Shown here: positions 7,188 to 15,198 of the stretch, in pieces
Layout of the letters: the number at the start of each line of letters is the position of its first letter
Position numbering within the stretch: position 1 is the first letter of the stretch
NCBI GenBank assembly: GCA_963725645.1
Contig: CAVRZD010000002.1
Span: forward strand, 1,240,001 to 1,304,000
Length of the DNA stretch: 64,000 nt
Direction of reading: 5' to 3'
Source of the DNA: JALYZC01 sp963725645
Lineage (GTDB): Bacteria; Actinomycetota; Thermoleophilia; Solirubrobacterales; Solirubrobacteraceae
Notes under the pieces: model-generated
Told to the model about the DNA's origin: nothing
Databases searched by the model: none
What the model saw: only the letters and a program-made list of their open reading frames with translations
Position numbers and translations under genes: made by a program

Positions 7188-8249
7188 CTAGAGGTCGGGC
7201 AGCGGGTAGTAGTTCTCGGCGCCGGACTTCTTGACGTCGCTGAGCCAGTCCGAGTCGTAGTGCTCGGTGGGGCCCTGGAGCGGGTCCTCGAACGACCAGG
7301 CCTGGCGCCGGTAGGTCCAGTTGTCGGGGTCGAGGCGGTGGGCCTCCCGGAAGTGGGCGCGCGCAGCGTCGACGTCGCCCGCGCGGTGCAGGTGCTGGCC
7401 GAGCGCGAAGTGCGCGGCCGCCTCGGACAGTTCGGGCGGCCGCGGCCGCGAGCGCTCGACGACCTCCTCCGGCGCGAGCGCGTAGCGGCTGTCGGCGCCC
7501 CTGGCGGCCCAGTCGCGCAGGGCCTCCGCGTAGCGCCCGGGCTCGACGCGGATCTTGGACGTCTCGGCCAGCATCTCGAGCACGTAGGGCGGGACGTCCT
7601 CCGGGAGCTTCTGGCCGCGCATCATCTCGCGCAGCACGCTCTTGCCCGGGTGGGCGATCTCGGGCGGGCGCACGAGGGTGCCGTCCGCGTCGATCCAGGC
7701 CCCCATCGGCACGTTGTTGATCCCCAGCATCTCGTCGAGGCGGTGCTCGGCGTCGATCAGGGACGGGTGCTCGGGCGCGGCGGCGTCGATGAACTGTCCG
7801 GCGGCCTCAGCGCCGCCGGTGTCCAGCGCGACGGTGACGACCTCGACGCCCTGGGGGCGCAGTTCGGTGCGCAGCTCCTGCCACACGGGCAGGTCGAAGC
7901 GGCACCCTCACCACGACGCCCACGCCACCATCACGATCCGCGTGCCGCGCAACGAGCGCAGCGAGAACGGCCGCCCGTTGCGGTCCGGGAGCTCGAGGTC
8001 GGGCATCTCGGCCGACAGCAGCGCGCGGCCGCCGGATTCCGGGCCGAGCGCCCACAGCCCGTGGTCCTCGTCGGCGACCAGCGCCATGCCGAGGCGGTGG
8101 GAGAGGATGCGCGCGTCGATCGGCCCCTCGGCCGGCGCGTCGGGCAGCGGCACGCAGCGATCGGCCTTGCACGCGCCCTCCGGCTTGATCTCCCAGCCGG
8201 CCTCGGCGGCGAAGGCGGCGCGGTCGACCTCGGGGCGCTCGAGGATCAC
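7188..8249 (-). CDS. Redoxin (thioredoxin/AhpC-like), candidate selenoprotein with in-frame UGA
   Basis: One continuous frame of 353 codons is broken only by TGA at 7910-7908. The TGA falls in the thioredoxin-type active site WASW-(TGA)-G-C-R, where relatives carry cysteine. Reading TGA as selenocysteine gives U114-G115-C116, followed by the normal redoxin fold (VVTVALDTGG, GINNVPMGAWID). A C-terminal helical tail of TPR type follows, with the conserved-looking AWSFEDPLQGPTE. The N-terminal ~85 residues carry a C27-x4-C32 pair. A strong two-part hairpin follows the TGA directly, as expected of a bacterial SECIS. The start is GTG 8249. A nonsense mutation of a TGC or TGT codon is the alternative, but no other damage is seen. 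No sel genes are in the window. Confidence 0.72.
7866..7906 (-). promoter_or_regulatory. SECIS-like hairpin after the redoxin UGA
   Basis: Starting one base after the TGA, the mRNA can form a lower stem GGUGC/GCACC, extended by GC/GC past a bulged C. A perfect 6-bp upper stem CCUGCC/GGCAGG (7893-7877) carries the 5-base loop CGUGU. The apical loop lies 21-25 bases after the UGA and has G as its second base. Bacterial SECIS elements that recruit SelB need this distance and a G within the first two loop positions. GC-rich DNA forms hairpins easily, so the call depends on the position relative to the active-site UGA. Confidence 0.6.
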
Positions 8250-8259
8250 GGGCGCGAGG

Positions 8260-9135
8260 CTATTCGGTCAGCGTGCGCTGGGACTCGGTGACGGGGCCGT
8301 TCGGCTGGCCGAGTTCGCCGGCCGGAGGCTCGTCCGCCGGCGGCTCGCCCGCCGGCGGGGCGGCGCCTCCGGCCCGACCCTTGAACGCCTCGAGCAGCGG
8401 CTGGATCAGGTCGATCGGCAGCGGGAACACGACGGTCGAGTTCTGCTCGCCGCCGATCTCCAGCAGCGTCTGCAGGTAACGCAGCTGGATCGTGACCGGG
8501 TTCTGGCTGATGACGTCGGCGGCCTCGGACAGCTTCGCCGCGGCCTGGAACTCGCCCGCGGCGTTGATGATCTTGGCCCGCCGCTCGCGCTCGGCCTCGG
8601 CCTGGCGGGCGATCGCGCGCTGCATGTCCTCGGGGATCTCGACGTCCTTGATCTCGACCGTGGTGACCTTGATCCCCCAGGGCTCGGTCTGGTCGTCGAT
8701 GATCTGCTGGAGGTCCTCGTTGAGCTTCTCGCGCTCGGCGAGGAGCGTGTCCAGGTCGGCCTTGCCGAGAATCGAGCGCAGCGTCGTCTGGGCGATCTGC
8801 GACGTCGCCGCGAGGACGTCCTGGATCTCGACGATCGACCTGTTCGGGTCCACGACCCTGAAGTAGGTGACCGCGGTCACGCGCGCCGGGACGTTGTCGC
8901 GGGTGATGACGTCCTGGGCCGGGACCCTGAGCGTCACGGTGCGCAGGCTCACGCGCACGAGCCGGTCCACGAACGGGATCAGGAAGACGACGCCGGGACC
9001 CTTCTGGGGGAGCAGCCGGCCGAGACGGAAGACCACGCCACGCTCGTACTCGCGCAGGATCCGCACCGAGGCGGCCGCGGCGGTGGCGGCCAGCAGCGCC
9101 AGGACGACGATCACGATCAGCAGGACCTCGGTCAT
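8260..9135 (-). CDS. SPFH/band-7 slipin-like membrane protein
   Basis: This 291-residue protein has an N-terminal membrane helix (residues ~4-24) and the slipin-type band-7 domain. Typical segments are REYERGVVFRLGR, LIPFVDRL and VPAQDVITRDNV, followed by the long helical coiled coil IARQAEAERERRAKIINAAGE. Such proteins oligomerise in membrane microdomains and often pair with NfeD. The C-terminus is a Pro/Glu/Gly-rich tail with short PPAGEPPADEPPAGE repeats. The start ATG overlaps the nfeD stop by 4 bases (ATGA), so the pair is translationally coupled. Confidence 0.94.
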   Translation of the reverse strand: MTEVLLIVIVVLALLAATAAAASVRILREYERGVVFRLGRLLPQKGPGVVFLIPFVDRLVRVSLRTVTLRVPAQDVITRDNVPARVTAVTYFRVVDPNRSIVEIQDVLAATSQIAQTTLRSILGKADLDTLLAEREKLNEDLQQIIDDQTEPWGIKVTTVEIKDVEIPEDMQRAIARQAEAERERRAKIINAAGEFQAAAKLSEAADVISQNPVTIQLRYLQTLLEIGGEQNSTVVFPLPIDLIQPLLEAFKGRAGGAAPPAGEPPADEPPAGELGQPNGPVTESQRTLTE

Positions 9136-9611
9136 CGCACCAGCTCCCAGTCCTCGGCTTTGCGGACGCACAGGGTCAGGCCGTGCACGCGCTCGACGAC
9201 GACGCGATCGCCCTCGTGCAGCTGCGGCGCGGCCTCCTCGTGCTGCCAGTCGGGCTCCGCGCGCCACAGGGCGCCGTCGACGAACACGCGGCCATCGGGG
9301 TCGGGCGCGTGGCGCAGGACGCCGACGTGGCCGACCAGCGCCTCGGCGCCGGTGCGGGGCCGGAGGCGGCCGTAGCGGACGAGGCTGCGGCCCAGGGACA
9401 GGACGGCGTAGACGCCGGCGCCGAGCGCGAACAGCGCCAGCACCAGGACGAGCAGTCCCGGGGCGCCCGCCGCCGACAGCAACATCGCGGCGCCGGCGAC
9501 CAGGGCGATCACGGCTCCCCCTCCGATCACGCCACCCGTCGGGACGTGCGCCTCCACCAGCACCAGTAGCGCACCCACGATTAGGAGGACGGCACCGAGG
9601 ACGAGCATCAC
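9132..9611 (-). CDS. NfeD-like membrane protein
   Basis: This 159-residue partner of the slipin has three or four membrane helices within residues 1-75. A C-terminal OB-fold (about residues 85-155, TGAEALVGHVGVL through DRVVVERVHGLTLCVR) completes the short NfeD1b-type form that lacks the ClpP-like protease domain. The start is GTG 9611 or the next codon ATG 9608; GAGGAG lies about 11 bases before the GTG. The stop overlaps the slipin start. The pair is thought to organise membrane rafts or stress responses. Confidence 0.9.
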   Translation of the reverse strand: MMLVLGAVLLIVGALLVLVEAHVPTGGVIGGGAVIALVAGAAMLLSAAGAPGLLVLVLALFALGAGVYAVLSLGRSLVRYGRLRPRTGAEALVGHVGVLRHAPDPDGRVFVDGALWRAEPDWQHEEAAPQLHEGDRVVVERVHGLTLCVRKAEDWELVR

Positions 9612-9761
9612 CCTTCAGGGTACTCCTCGCGGCGTTCCGGCCGACAGGGGGAAACCGCGGCCCGGCTGCGGGAATCCGCGGATGGCCGGCGGCCGCTTCG
9701 TCCCTCCCCTGGCGTCGATGCTGGATCAGATCGCCGAGCCGGCCGCGCCGCCCGGCGGACG

Positions 9762-12700
9762 TCACCTCCGTCGCCCTGAGCCGAAGCTCATCGCCGGCGG
9801 GGCGACCGCACGGAAGTCGCCTGCGCCCCCCGCTCCGGCCGCGGCGGCCAGCTCGTCCTCGCCGGCCTCGGCGGCAGCGATCCGCGCCCGCTCGAGCTCG
9901 TCGAGGGGCGAGAAGTCCTTGACCTCGGCCAGCGGCACGTCCGGCGCGGCGAGCGCCTCGAGCGAGTCGACGAGCACGTTGATCGCGCCGTCCGCGGCGG
10001 GGTGGCGCTCGAGCCGGCCGGTGGCCGCCACCAGCGGCTCGGTGCGTACGGTCAGGCGGTGGCGCTCGTACACCTGCGGTGGGACGATCAGGTTGATCGT
10101 GCCGCCCTCGTCCTCGAGCAGCATGAACACGATGCCCTTGGCCGTGCCAGGGCGCTGGCGCGCGACCACCAGGCCCGCGACCTGCACGCGCGAGCCGTGG
10201 GCCAGTGTCGACAGGTCGGTGCTGTTGGCGGCGCCGGCCGGCAGCGACGGACGCAGCAGGGCGAGCGGGTGCTCGGCCAGGGTCATGCCCGTCCCCTCGT
10301 AGTCGGCGAGCATCCGTTGCCACGCGCCCAGCTCCGGCAGCTCCGGGGCGTCCGGGGTGCCGAGCGGGAGGGCGAGCTGGCGGCCGCCGCGCACGCGGCG
10401 GCCGGCTTCCGGCCGCCAGGCGGCGACCCCGAGCCGCCACAACGCGGCGCGCCGCCCCCCGCGGCCGAGCCCGTCGCACGCGCCAGCCCAGGCCAGGCGC
10501 TCGAGCGAGGCGCGCGCGGCGCCGGCGCGCGCCGCCAGGTCGGCCGCGCTGCTGAACGGGCCGGCGCGCTCGCGGGCTTCCACGATCGCCGCGACCTCCT
10601 CGGCGTGGACTCCGCTGACGTAGCCCAGCCCGATCCGCACGCGGAGGCGCTCGTTGCCGGAGCCCGCGGCCGCCGGCTCGACCGTGCACTCCGCCGCGCT
10701 GGCGTTGACGTCGGCGGCGAGCACGTCGATCCCCCGGCGCTGAGCCTCGTGGACGAGCGCGTCGGAGGGGTAGAAGCCCATCGGCTGCTCGTTGAGCAGC
10801 GAGCAGAGGAACTCGGGCCCGTAATGCACGCGCAGCCAGGTGGATTGGTAGGCGAGCAGGCCGAAGGCGGCGCCATGGGCCTTGGGGAAGCCGAAGCCCG
10901 AGAAGCCCTTGACCATGTCCCACACCCGCTCGGCCAGTGCGTCCTCGACGCCGTGACGCGCGATCGCGCCGGCCACGAACTCGCGGTGATAGGCCTCCAT
11001 CGCCGCCTCCGAGCGCCGCCGGCTCATCGCCCGCCGCAGGCCCTCGGCCTTGCCCGGCGAGAAGCCGGCGAAGGCCTGGGCGACCTCGATCACCTGGTCC
11101 TGGAAGATGATCGTGCCCAGGGTGTCGTGCAGGACGGGCTCGAGCGAGGGGTGGTCGTAGGGGACCTCGAAGTCGGGGTCGACGCGCAGACGCTGGAGGC
11201 GCTTGATGTAGGGATTGACCGCGCCGCCCTGGATCGGACCGGGCCGCACGATCGCGACCTGGATGATTAAGTCATCTAAAGACTTCGGTCGCGTCCTGTG
11301 CAGGGACTGCATCTGCGCACGACTCTCGATCTGGAACACGCCGGTCGTGTCGGCGTGCTGGATCGCCCCGAATGTGGCCGGGTCGTCGTACGGGATCCTG
11401 GATAGGTCGATTGACTGACCTCGCGACGCCGCGATCAGCTCGACGCAGCGCTCGACGGCCGAGAGCATCCCCAGCCCGAGCAGGTCGATCTTGAGGAAGC
11501 CCGCGTCCCCGCAGGAGTCCTTGTCCCACTGCGCGACCTGGCGCCCCTCCATGGCGGCGGGGACGACCGGGACGCAGTCGACCAGCGGGCGGGTGGAGAC
11601 GATCATCCCGCCCGGGTGTTGGGATAGGTGGCGTGGGAGGCCCTGAGCCTCGGCGGCCAGCGCCACCAGCCACGGCCAGCGGCCCTGCCGGCCGCGCACG
11701 TCGCCGAGTGCACTCTCCACGTCGCGGTCGACGGCGTGGGCGGAGAAGCCCTCCGATCCCCGCGCGACCCGCTCGATCTCCCCGGGCGGCAGCCCGAGCG
11801 CCTTGCCGAGGTCGCGGATCGCCCCGCGCGCGCGGTAGGTGGGGAAGGCGGCGACGAGCGCCGAGCGCTCGCGGCCGTAGCGCTCGTGCACCCGCGGCAG
11901 CAGCACCTCGCGCACGTCGCGCGGGAAGTCGAGGTCGATGTCGGGCAGTGCCGTCAGCTCCTCGTTGAGGAAGCGCCCGAGCAGGAGCTGGTTGCGGATC
12001 GGGTCGACGTGCGAGAGTCCGGTCAAGTAGCAGACGATCGAGGACACGGAGGACCCCCGGCCCCGTCCTGGCGGCAGCAGCGCCCGCACCGTGGCAGCCC
12101 CCCGCACCTCGACGGCGACCTCCCGTGCGAGCTCGAGCAGGTCCCGGTGCAGGAGGAAGAAGCCGGCCAGCCCAAGCGCGTCGATCACGCGCAGCTCCTC
12201 CTGCAGCCGCGCGGCCGCCTCGGCGCGGTGGCTCGCCGACTCGCCGGCATAGCGGTCGTCCAGCCGCGCGCAGCACAGCTCGGCCAGGCGGCGCGGGGCG
12301 TCGTCGTCCTCGGACCCCGGATAGCGGTAGCCGAGGTCGTCGAGGAGGTCGAACCGCAGCCGCTCCGCCAGGCGCGCAGTCTCCGCCACCGCCTCGGGGT
12401 GCTCCGCGAAGCGCGCGGCCATCGCCTCCGGCGAGGCGAGCACGTGCGACCAGTTGCCGCGCCGCGCCGGCTCGGACGCATCGAGCGTGGTGTGGTGGCG
12501 GACGGCGACGAGCGCGTCCTGGAGCGGCGCGCGCGAGCGCGCGTGCGCGTGGACGTTGCCTGTGGCCACGGACGGGACGCCCAGCCGCGCGGCCAGCCCG
12601 GCGAGCGCGCGGTTGCGCGCGCGGTCGTCGCGGTGGAAGGGGCGCTGCAGCTCGACCCGGAAGCGGTCGCGCCCGAAGGCGGCGAGCAGCCGCCGTGCGA

Positions 12701-13127
12701 TGAGCTCGTCATGGACGCCGCGCGCGGCGCAGCCGGACAGGCAGACGAGTCCCTCGGCGTGCTCCAGCACGGCGTCGAGCGGCACCTGCGGGTCCGACGG
12801 CGGGGCACCCGGGCGCCCTTCGCGCGTGCGCGCGTGCGCGCGCGTGATCAGCCGACACAGGTTGGACCAGCCGCGCGCGCTCTCCACCAGCAGGATGACG
12901 TGCCGCCCGTCGTCGAGGTCGAGCTCCGCGCCATGGATCGCCCGCAACCCGAGCCCCCGCGCGGCCTGGGCGAGCTCCATCGAGCCCGACACCGAGTTGT
13001 GGTCGGTCAGCGCCAGCGCGCCGTGGCCGAGCTCGAGCGCCGCCGGAACCAGCTCGTCGGGCATCGAGGCCCCGTCGAGGAAGGAGTAGGCGGAGTGGCA
13101 GTGGAGCTCGACGTAGGGCGGTGGCAT
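9762..13127 (-). CDS. dnaE2: Error-prone DNA polymerase III alpha, DnaE2
   Basis: This C-family polymerase of 1121 residues starts with a PHP domain (VELHCHSAYSFLDGAS, LTDHNSVSG). The polymerase core carries the catalytic-Asp motif LPDIDLDFPRDVRE, and a C-terminal OB domain (GTAKGIVFMLLEDEGGTINLI) follows. The length and the PHP N-terminus without extra exonuclease fit DnaE2, which performs translesion synthesis after DNA damage. ATG 13127 matches the family start. A LexA box begins two bases upstream of this ATG, so expression is SOS-controlled and the message probably leaderless. The usual imuA/imuB partners are absent here. Around 11270 there is an AT-richer patch with two TTA codons. Confidence 0.95.
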   Translation of the reverse strand: MPPPYVELHCHSAYSFLDGASMPDELVPAALELGHGALALTDHNSVSGSMELAQAARGLGLRAIHGAELDLDDGRHVILLVESARGWSNLCRLITRAHARTREGRPGAPPSDPQVPLDAVLEHAEGLVCLSGCAARGVHDELIARRLLAAFGRDRFRVELQRPFHRDDRARNRALAGLAARLGVPSVATGNVHAHARSRAPLQDALVAVRHHTTLDASEPARRGNWSHVLASPEAMAARFAEHPEAVAETARLAERLRFDLLDDLGYRYPGSEDDDAPRRLAELCCARLDDRYAGESASHRAEAAARLQEELRVIDALGLAGFFLLHRDLLELAREVAVEVRGAATVRALLPPGRGRGSSVSSIVCYLTGLSHVDPIRNQLLLGRFLNEELTALPDIDLDFPRDVREVLLPRVHERYGRERSALVAAFPTYRARGAIRDLGKALGLPPGEIERVARGSEGFSAHAVDRDVESALGDVRGRQGRWPWLVALAAEAQGLPRHLSQHPGGMIVSTRPLVDCVPVVPAAMEGRQVAQWDKDSCGDAGFLKIDLLGLGMLSAVERCVELIAASRGQSIDLSRIPYDDPATFGAIQHADTTGVFQIESRAQMQSLHRTRPKSLDDLIIQVAIVRPGPIQGGAVNPYIKRLQRLRVDPDFEVPYDHPSLEPVLHDTLGTIIFQDQVIEVAQAFAGFSPGKAEGLRRAMSRRRSEAAMEAYHREFVAGAIARHGVEDALAERVWDMVKGFSGFGFPKAHGAAFGLLAYQSTWLRVHYGPEFLCSLLNEQPMGFYPSDALVHEAQRRGIDVLAADVNASAAECTVEPAAAGSGNERLRVRIGLGYVSGVHAEEVAAIVEARERAGPFSSAADLAARAGAARASLERLAWAGACDGLGRGGRRAALWRLGVAAWRPEAGRRVRGGRQLALPLGTPDAPELPELGAWQRMLADYEGTGMTLAEHPLALLRPSLPAGAANSTDLSTLAHGSRVQVAGLVVARQRPGTAKGIVFMLLEDEGGTINLIVPPQVYERHRLTVRTEPLVAATGRLERHPAADGAINVLVDSLEALAAPDVPLAEVKDFSPLDELERARIAAAEAGEDELAAAAGAGGAGDFRAVAPPAMSFGSGRRR

Positions 13128-13128
13128 G

Positions 13129-13142
13129 CGAACACATGTTCG
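13129..13142. promoter_or_regulatory. LexA (SOS) box before dnaE2
   Basis: CGAACACATGTTCG matches the Gram-positive/actinobacterial Cheo-type LexA consensus CGAACRNRYGTTCG at every position. It sits inside a 24-base near-palindrome (13124-13147). It starts two bases from the dnaE2 start codon, where bound LexA would block the polymerase or the transcription start. It is the only such box I found in the window. Confidence 0.88.
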
Positions 13143-13199
13143 CATGCACGGCGGCGATACGCCCAAGCGGCTCGTCGGGGCCGTCGGCGAGGCGGGGGA

Positions 13200-14444
13200 C
13201 TAACGGACGATCGTGAAGCCCGCGGTACGGACGTTCGAGCGCTGCCCCGCGGAGGGGGTCGCCGTGATCGTCAAGGTGTAGCGCCCGGGCTTGAGCTTCT
13301 TGGTTCGCGAGAGCCGGCCCTGGAAGCGAACCTTGTCGAGGCCGGCGTGCGCGGCGAAGGTCAGGCCCCCGGCCCGGACGAATCGGGTGCAGCGCCGCCG
13401 GCCGCGGTTGCGTCGCGAGGGCGCGGCGCAGCGCCTGCCCACCCTGCGCCCCGGCTTGGCCTGGCTGAACACGAGCGTCGCGCGCGCCGGGGCCGAGAGA
13501 GTGAAGGCGATCGTCGTGCCGACCGGCACCCGCCGGGAGAGCCTGGGCAGGAGCGACCCCAGCCGCCAGGTCGCGGGCGTGACCGTCACGCGCCCGAGCT
13601 GGAGGTGCGGCGTCGGGCCGGGGCTGCAGGCCCCGGATTGGAGCGCCGCGCTGTGGTGCTGGATCTCCTGCTGGGGCACGGCGTCCTCGCCCCAGTACTC
13701 GAGGGTGTGGCGCCCGGGCGGGACGGTCACCGACGCGACGTTGTTGGCTGCGGGCGCCGACTGCTCGGCTCCGCCGTCGATGCGAAAGCGCACCGCACGG
13801 GATCCGGTGGCCGGGTCGGTGGCCATCCCGACCACGACCCGACCGTCTTCTGCACAGGCCGGGACGACCGCGCTCGAGGTCGGGGCGGCCACGACCTCGG
13901 CATTGAACAGCAGCTCATGGTCCTGCGCCCCGCCCAGCAGGTTCGGGCTGCCGGACGACACACCGTCCGCGAAGGGCAGGAAGTCCTCCAGCCCTGCACC
14001 CGGCGACGCCGCCCACGGCACGTTGGCGGCGCCGACGGTCCCCAACCCGATGTGGTAGCCGGCTCGGATCGGCAGGGCCGTGTCGAACGTCCGGACGATG
14101 TCGTCGTTGGAGCCGGTGTGGGGTGTCGACCGCACTTCGCTCGTGCCGGCCCCGATGAATGTCCCGTCGCCGACTGGCCGAAGGACGCGCAGCGCGAACG
14201 TGTTGGGATCCGCGTTGATGTTCGTCCCGCGCAGGCTCCACCGGACGACGGTGCCGTCCACCGGCGAGGCGAGCCGACCCGCCGGATCCGCAAACGCGGT
14301 CTGCACGAACACGTAATCGGCCTGCCCGATCGATCCGCCCTGGGCCAGCGTGAGCGGGCTCCCGACGATCGTTGATGCGTGGCTCGCGGCGGGCATCAAG
14401 CCGGCAAGGAGGGTCACGGCGAGCACGGCCCCGCATCGGCGCAT
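13200..14444 (-). CDS. Secreted protein with basic C-terminal beta-domain
   Basis: This 414-residue protein starts with a Sec signal peptide (residues 1-23, ending ASHA). A ~240-residue region of Gly/Ala/Thr-rich beta structure without a recognised domain follows. The last ~105 residues run from TIAFTLSAPARATLVF through RRCAAPSRRNRGRRRCTRF to KLKPGRYTLTITA. They match an Ig-like Arg/Lys-rich module also seen at the right edge of the window (63606-64000). The paired cysteines in this module may form a disulfide. Export to the cell surface is likely; the function is unknown. Confidence 0.82.
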   Translation of the reverse strand: MRRCGAVLAVTLLAGLMPAASHASTIVGSPLTLAQGGSIGQADYVFVQTAFADPAGRLASPVDGTVVRWSLRGTNINADPNTFALRVLRPVGDGTFIGAGTSEVRSTPHTGSNDDIVRTFDTALPIRAGYHIGLGTVGAANVPWAASPGAGLEDFLPFADGVSSGSPNLLGGAQDHELLFNAEVVAAPTSSAVVPACAEDGRVVVGMATDPATGSRAVRFRIDGGAEQSAPAANNVASVTVPPGRHTLEYWGEDAVPQQEIQHHSAALQSGACSPGPTPHLQLGRVTVTPATWRLGSLLPRLSRRVPVGTTIAFTLSAPARATLVFSQAKPGRRVGRRCAAPSRRNRGRRRCTRFVRAGGLTFAAHAGLDKVRFQGRLSRTKKLKPGRYTLTITATPSAGQRSNVRTAGFTIVR

Positions 14445-14585
14445 CAGGAGGCGGAGACTAGACCGCCGATCCGGCGGTGGACCCCGGCGCCAACGGATGT
14501 CCTACCGCGCCCGCCCGACTTGACGAAATCGCCGCTCGGGCAGAGAATCGACCCAGCGGCAGGGCCAAGCGGAAGGAGAGGGCAC

Positions 14586-15194
14586 ATGGCCTGGAGCATC
14601 GAGGGGCGGTATTTCGAGAACTGCTCGTGCGAGGTGGTGTGTCCGTGCACCGCGTCACTGGCGCTCGGCGCCGACAACGACTACTGCCGGTTCGCGCTCG
14701 TCTTTCACGTCGACTCGGGCGAGGTCGAGGGCGTGGACGTGAGCGGGGTCACGCTGGCCGCGGTCGGCGAGACGGGCAAGTACATGCACGAGGGCAACTG
14801 GAGGCTCGGTGTGCTCATGGACGAGGCGGCGTCCGACGAGCAGGCGGAGAAGCTGGGCGCGGTGTTCGGCGGCCAACTCGGCGGACCGATGGAGGCCTTG
14901 GGCCCGCTGGTCGGCGAGCAGTTGGGGGTGGAGCGCCTGCCGATGGAGTTCTCCTCGGAGAACGGCCACCACAAGCTGACGGTCGGCGACCAGGGCCAGG
15001 TCGAGGTCGACGACGTCGTCTCCTTCGGCTCGGAGTCCGGCGAGCCGGCGAAGCTCACCGACATCTTCCATCCGGCGAACACGACGCTGACCGTCTCCAA
15101 GGCGTCCGACGCGTCGGGCGTGAGCGCGTTCGGGCTCGACCTCGGCGGCGGCGGCAAGTCGGGGTTCTCGGCGCCGTTCGCCTGGTCCGCCTAG
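14586..15194 (+). CDS. DUF1326 family protein
   Basis: This 202-residue protein carries the DUF1326 signature near its N-terminus: C13-S-C15-x3-C19-P-C21 after GRYFENC. These four closely spaced cysteines look like a metal or redox site. The family has no established biochemical role. AAGGAGAGGG precedes the ATG at good spacing. The gene is followed 4 bases later by a DUF2182 membrane protein; the two families co-occur widely, which suggests a shared task such as metal handling or thiol chemistry. Confidence 0.88.
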   Translation: MAWSIEGRYFENCSCEVVCPCTASLALGADNDYCRFALVFHVDSGEVEGVDVSGVTLAAVGETGKYMHEGNWRLGVLMDEAASDEQAEKLGAVFGGQLGGPMEALGPLVGEQLGVERLPMEFSSENGHHKLTVGDQGQVEVDDVVSFGSESGEPAKLTDIFHPANTTLTVSKASDASGVSAFGLDLGGGGKSGFSAPFAWSA

Positions 15195-15198
15195 CCCA

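Noticed and set aside
7872..7911. Reading the redoxin break as an assembly indel like those elsewhere in the window
   Set aside because: The frame is the same on both sides and only a TGA codon intervenes, so no insertion or deletion explains it.
10002..11270. Plus-strand open frame of over 400 codons opposite dnaE2
   Set aside because: Composition shadow of a conserved polymerase gene; no start signal or domain.
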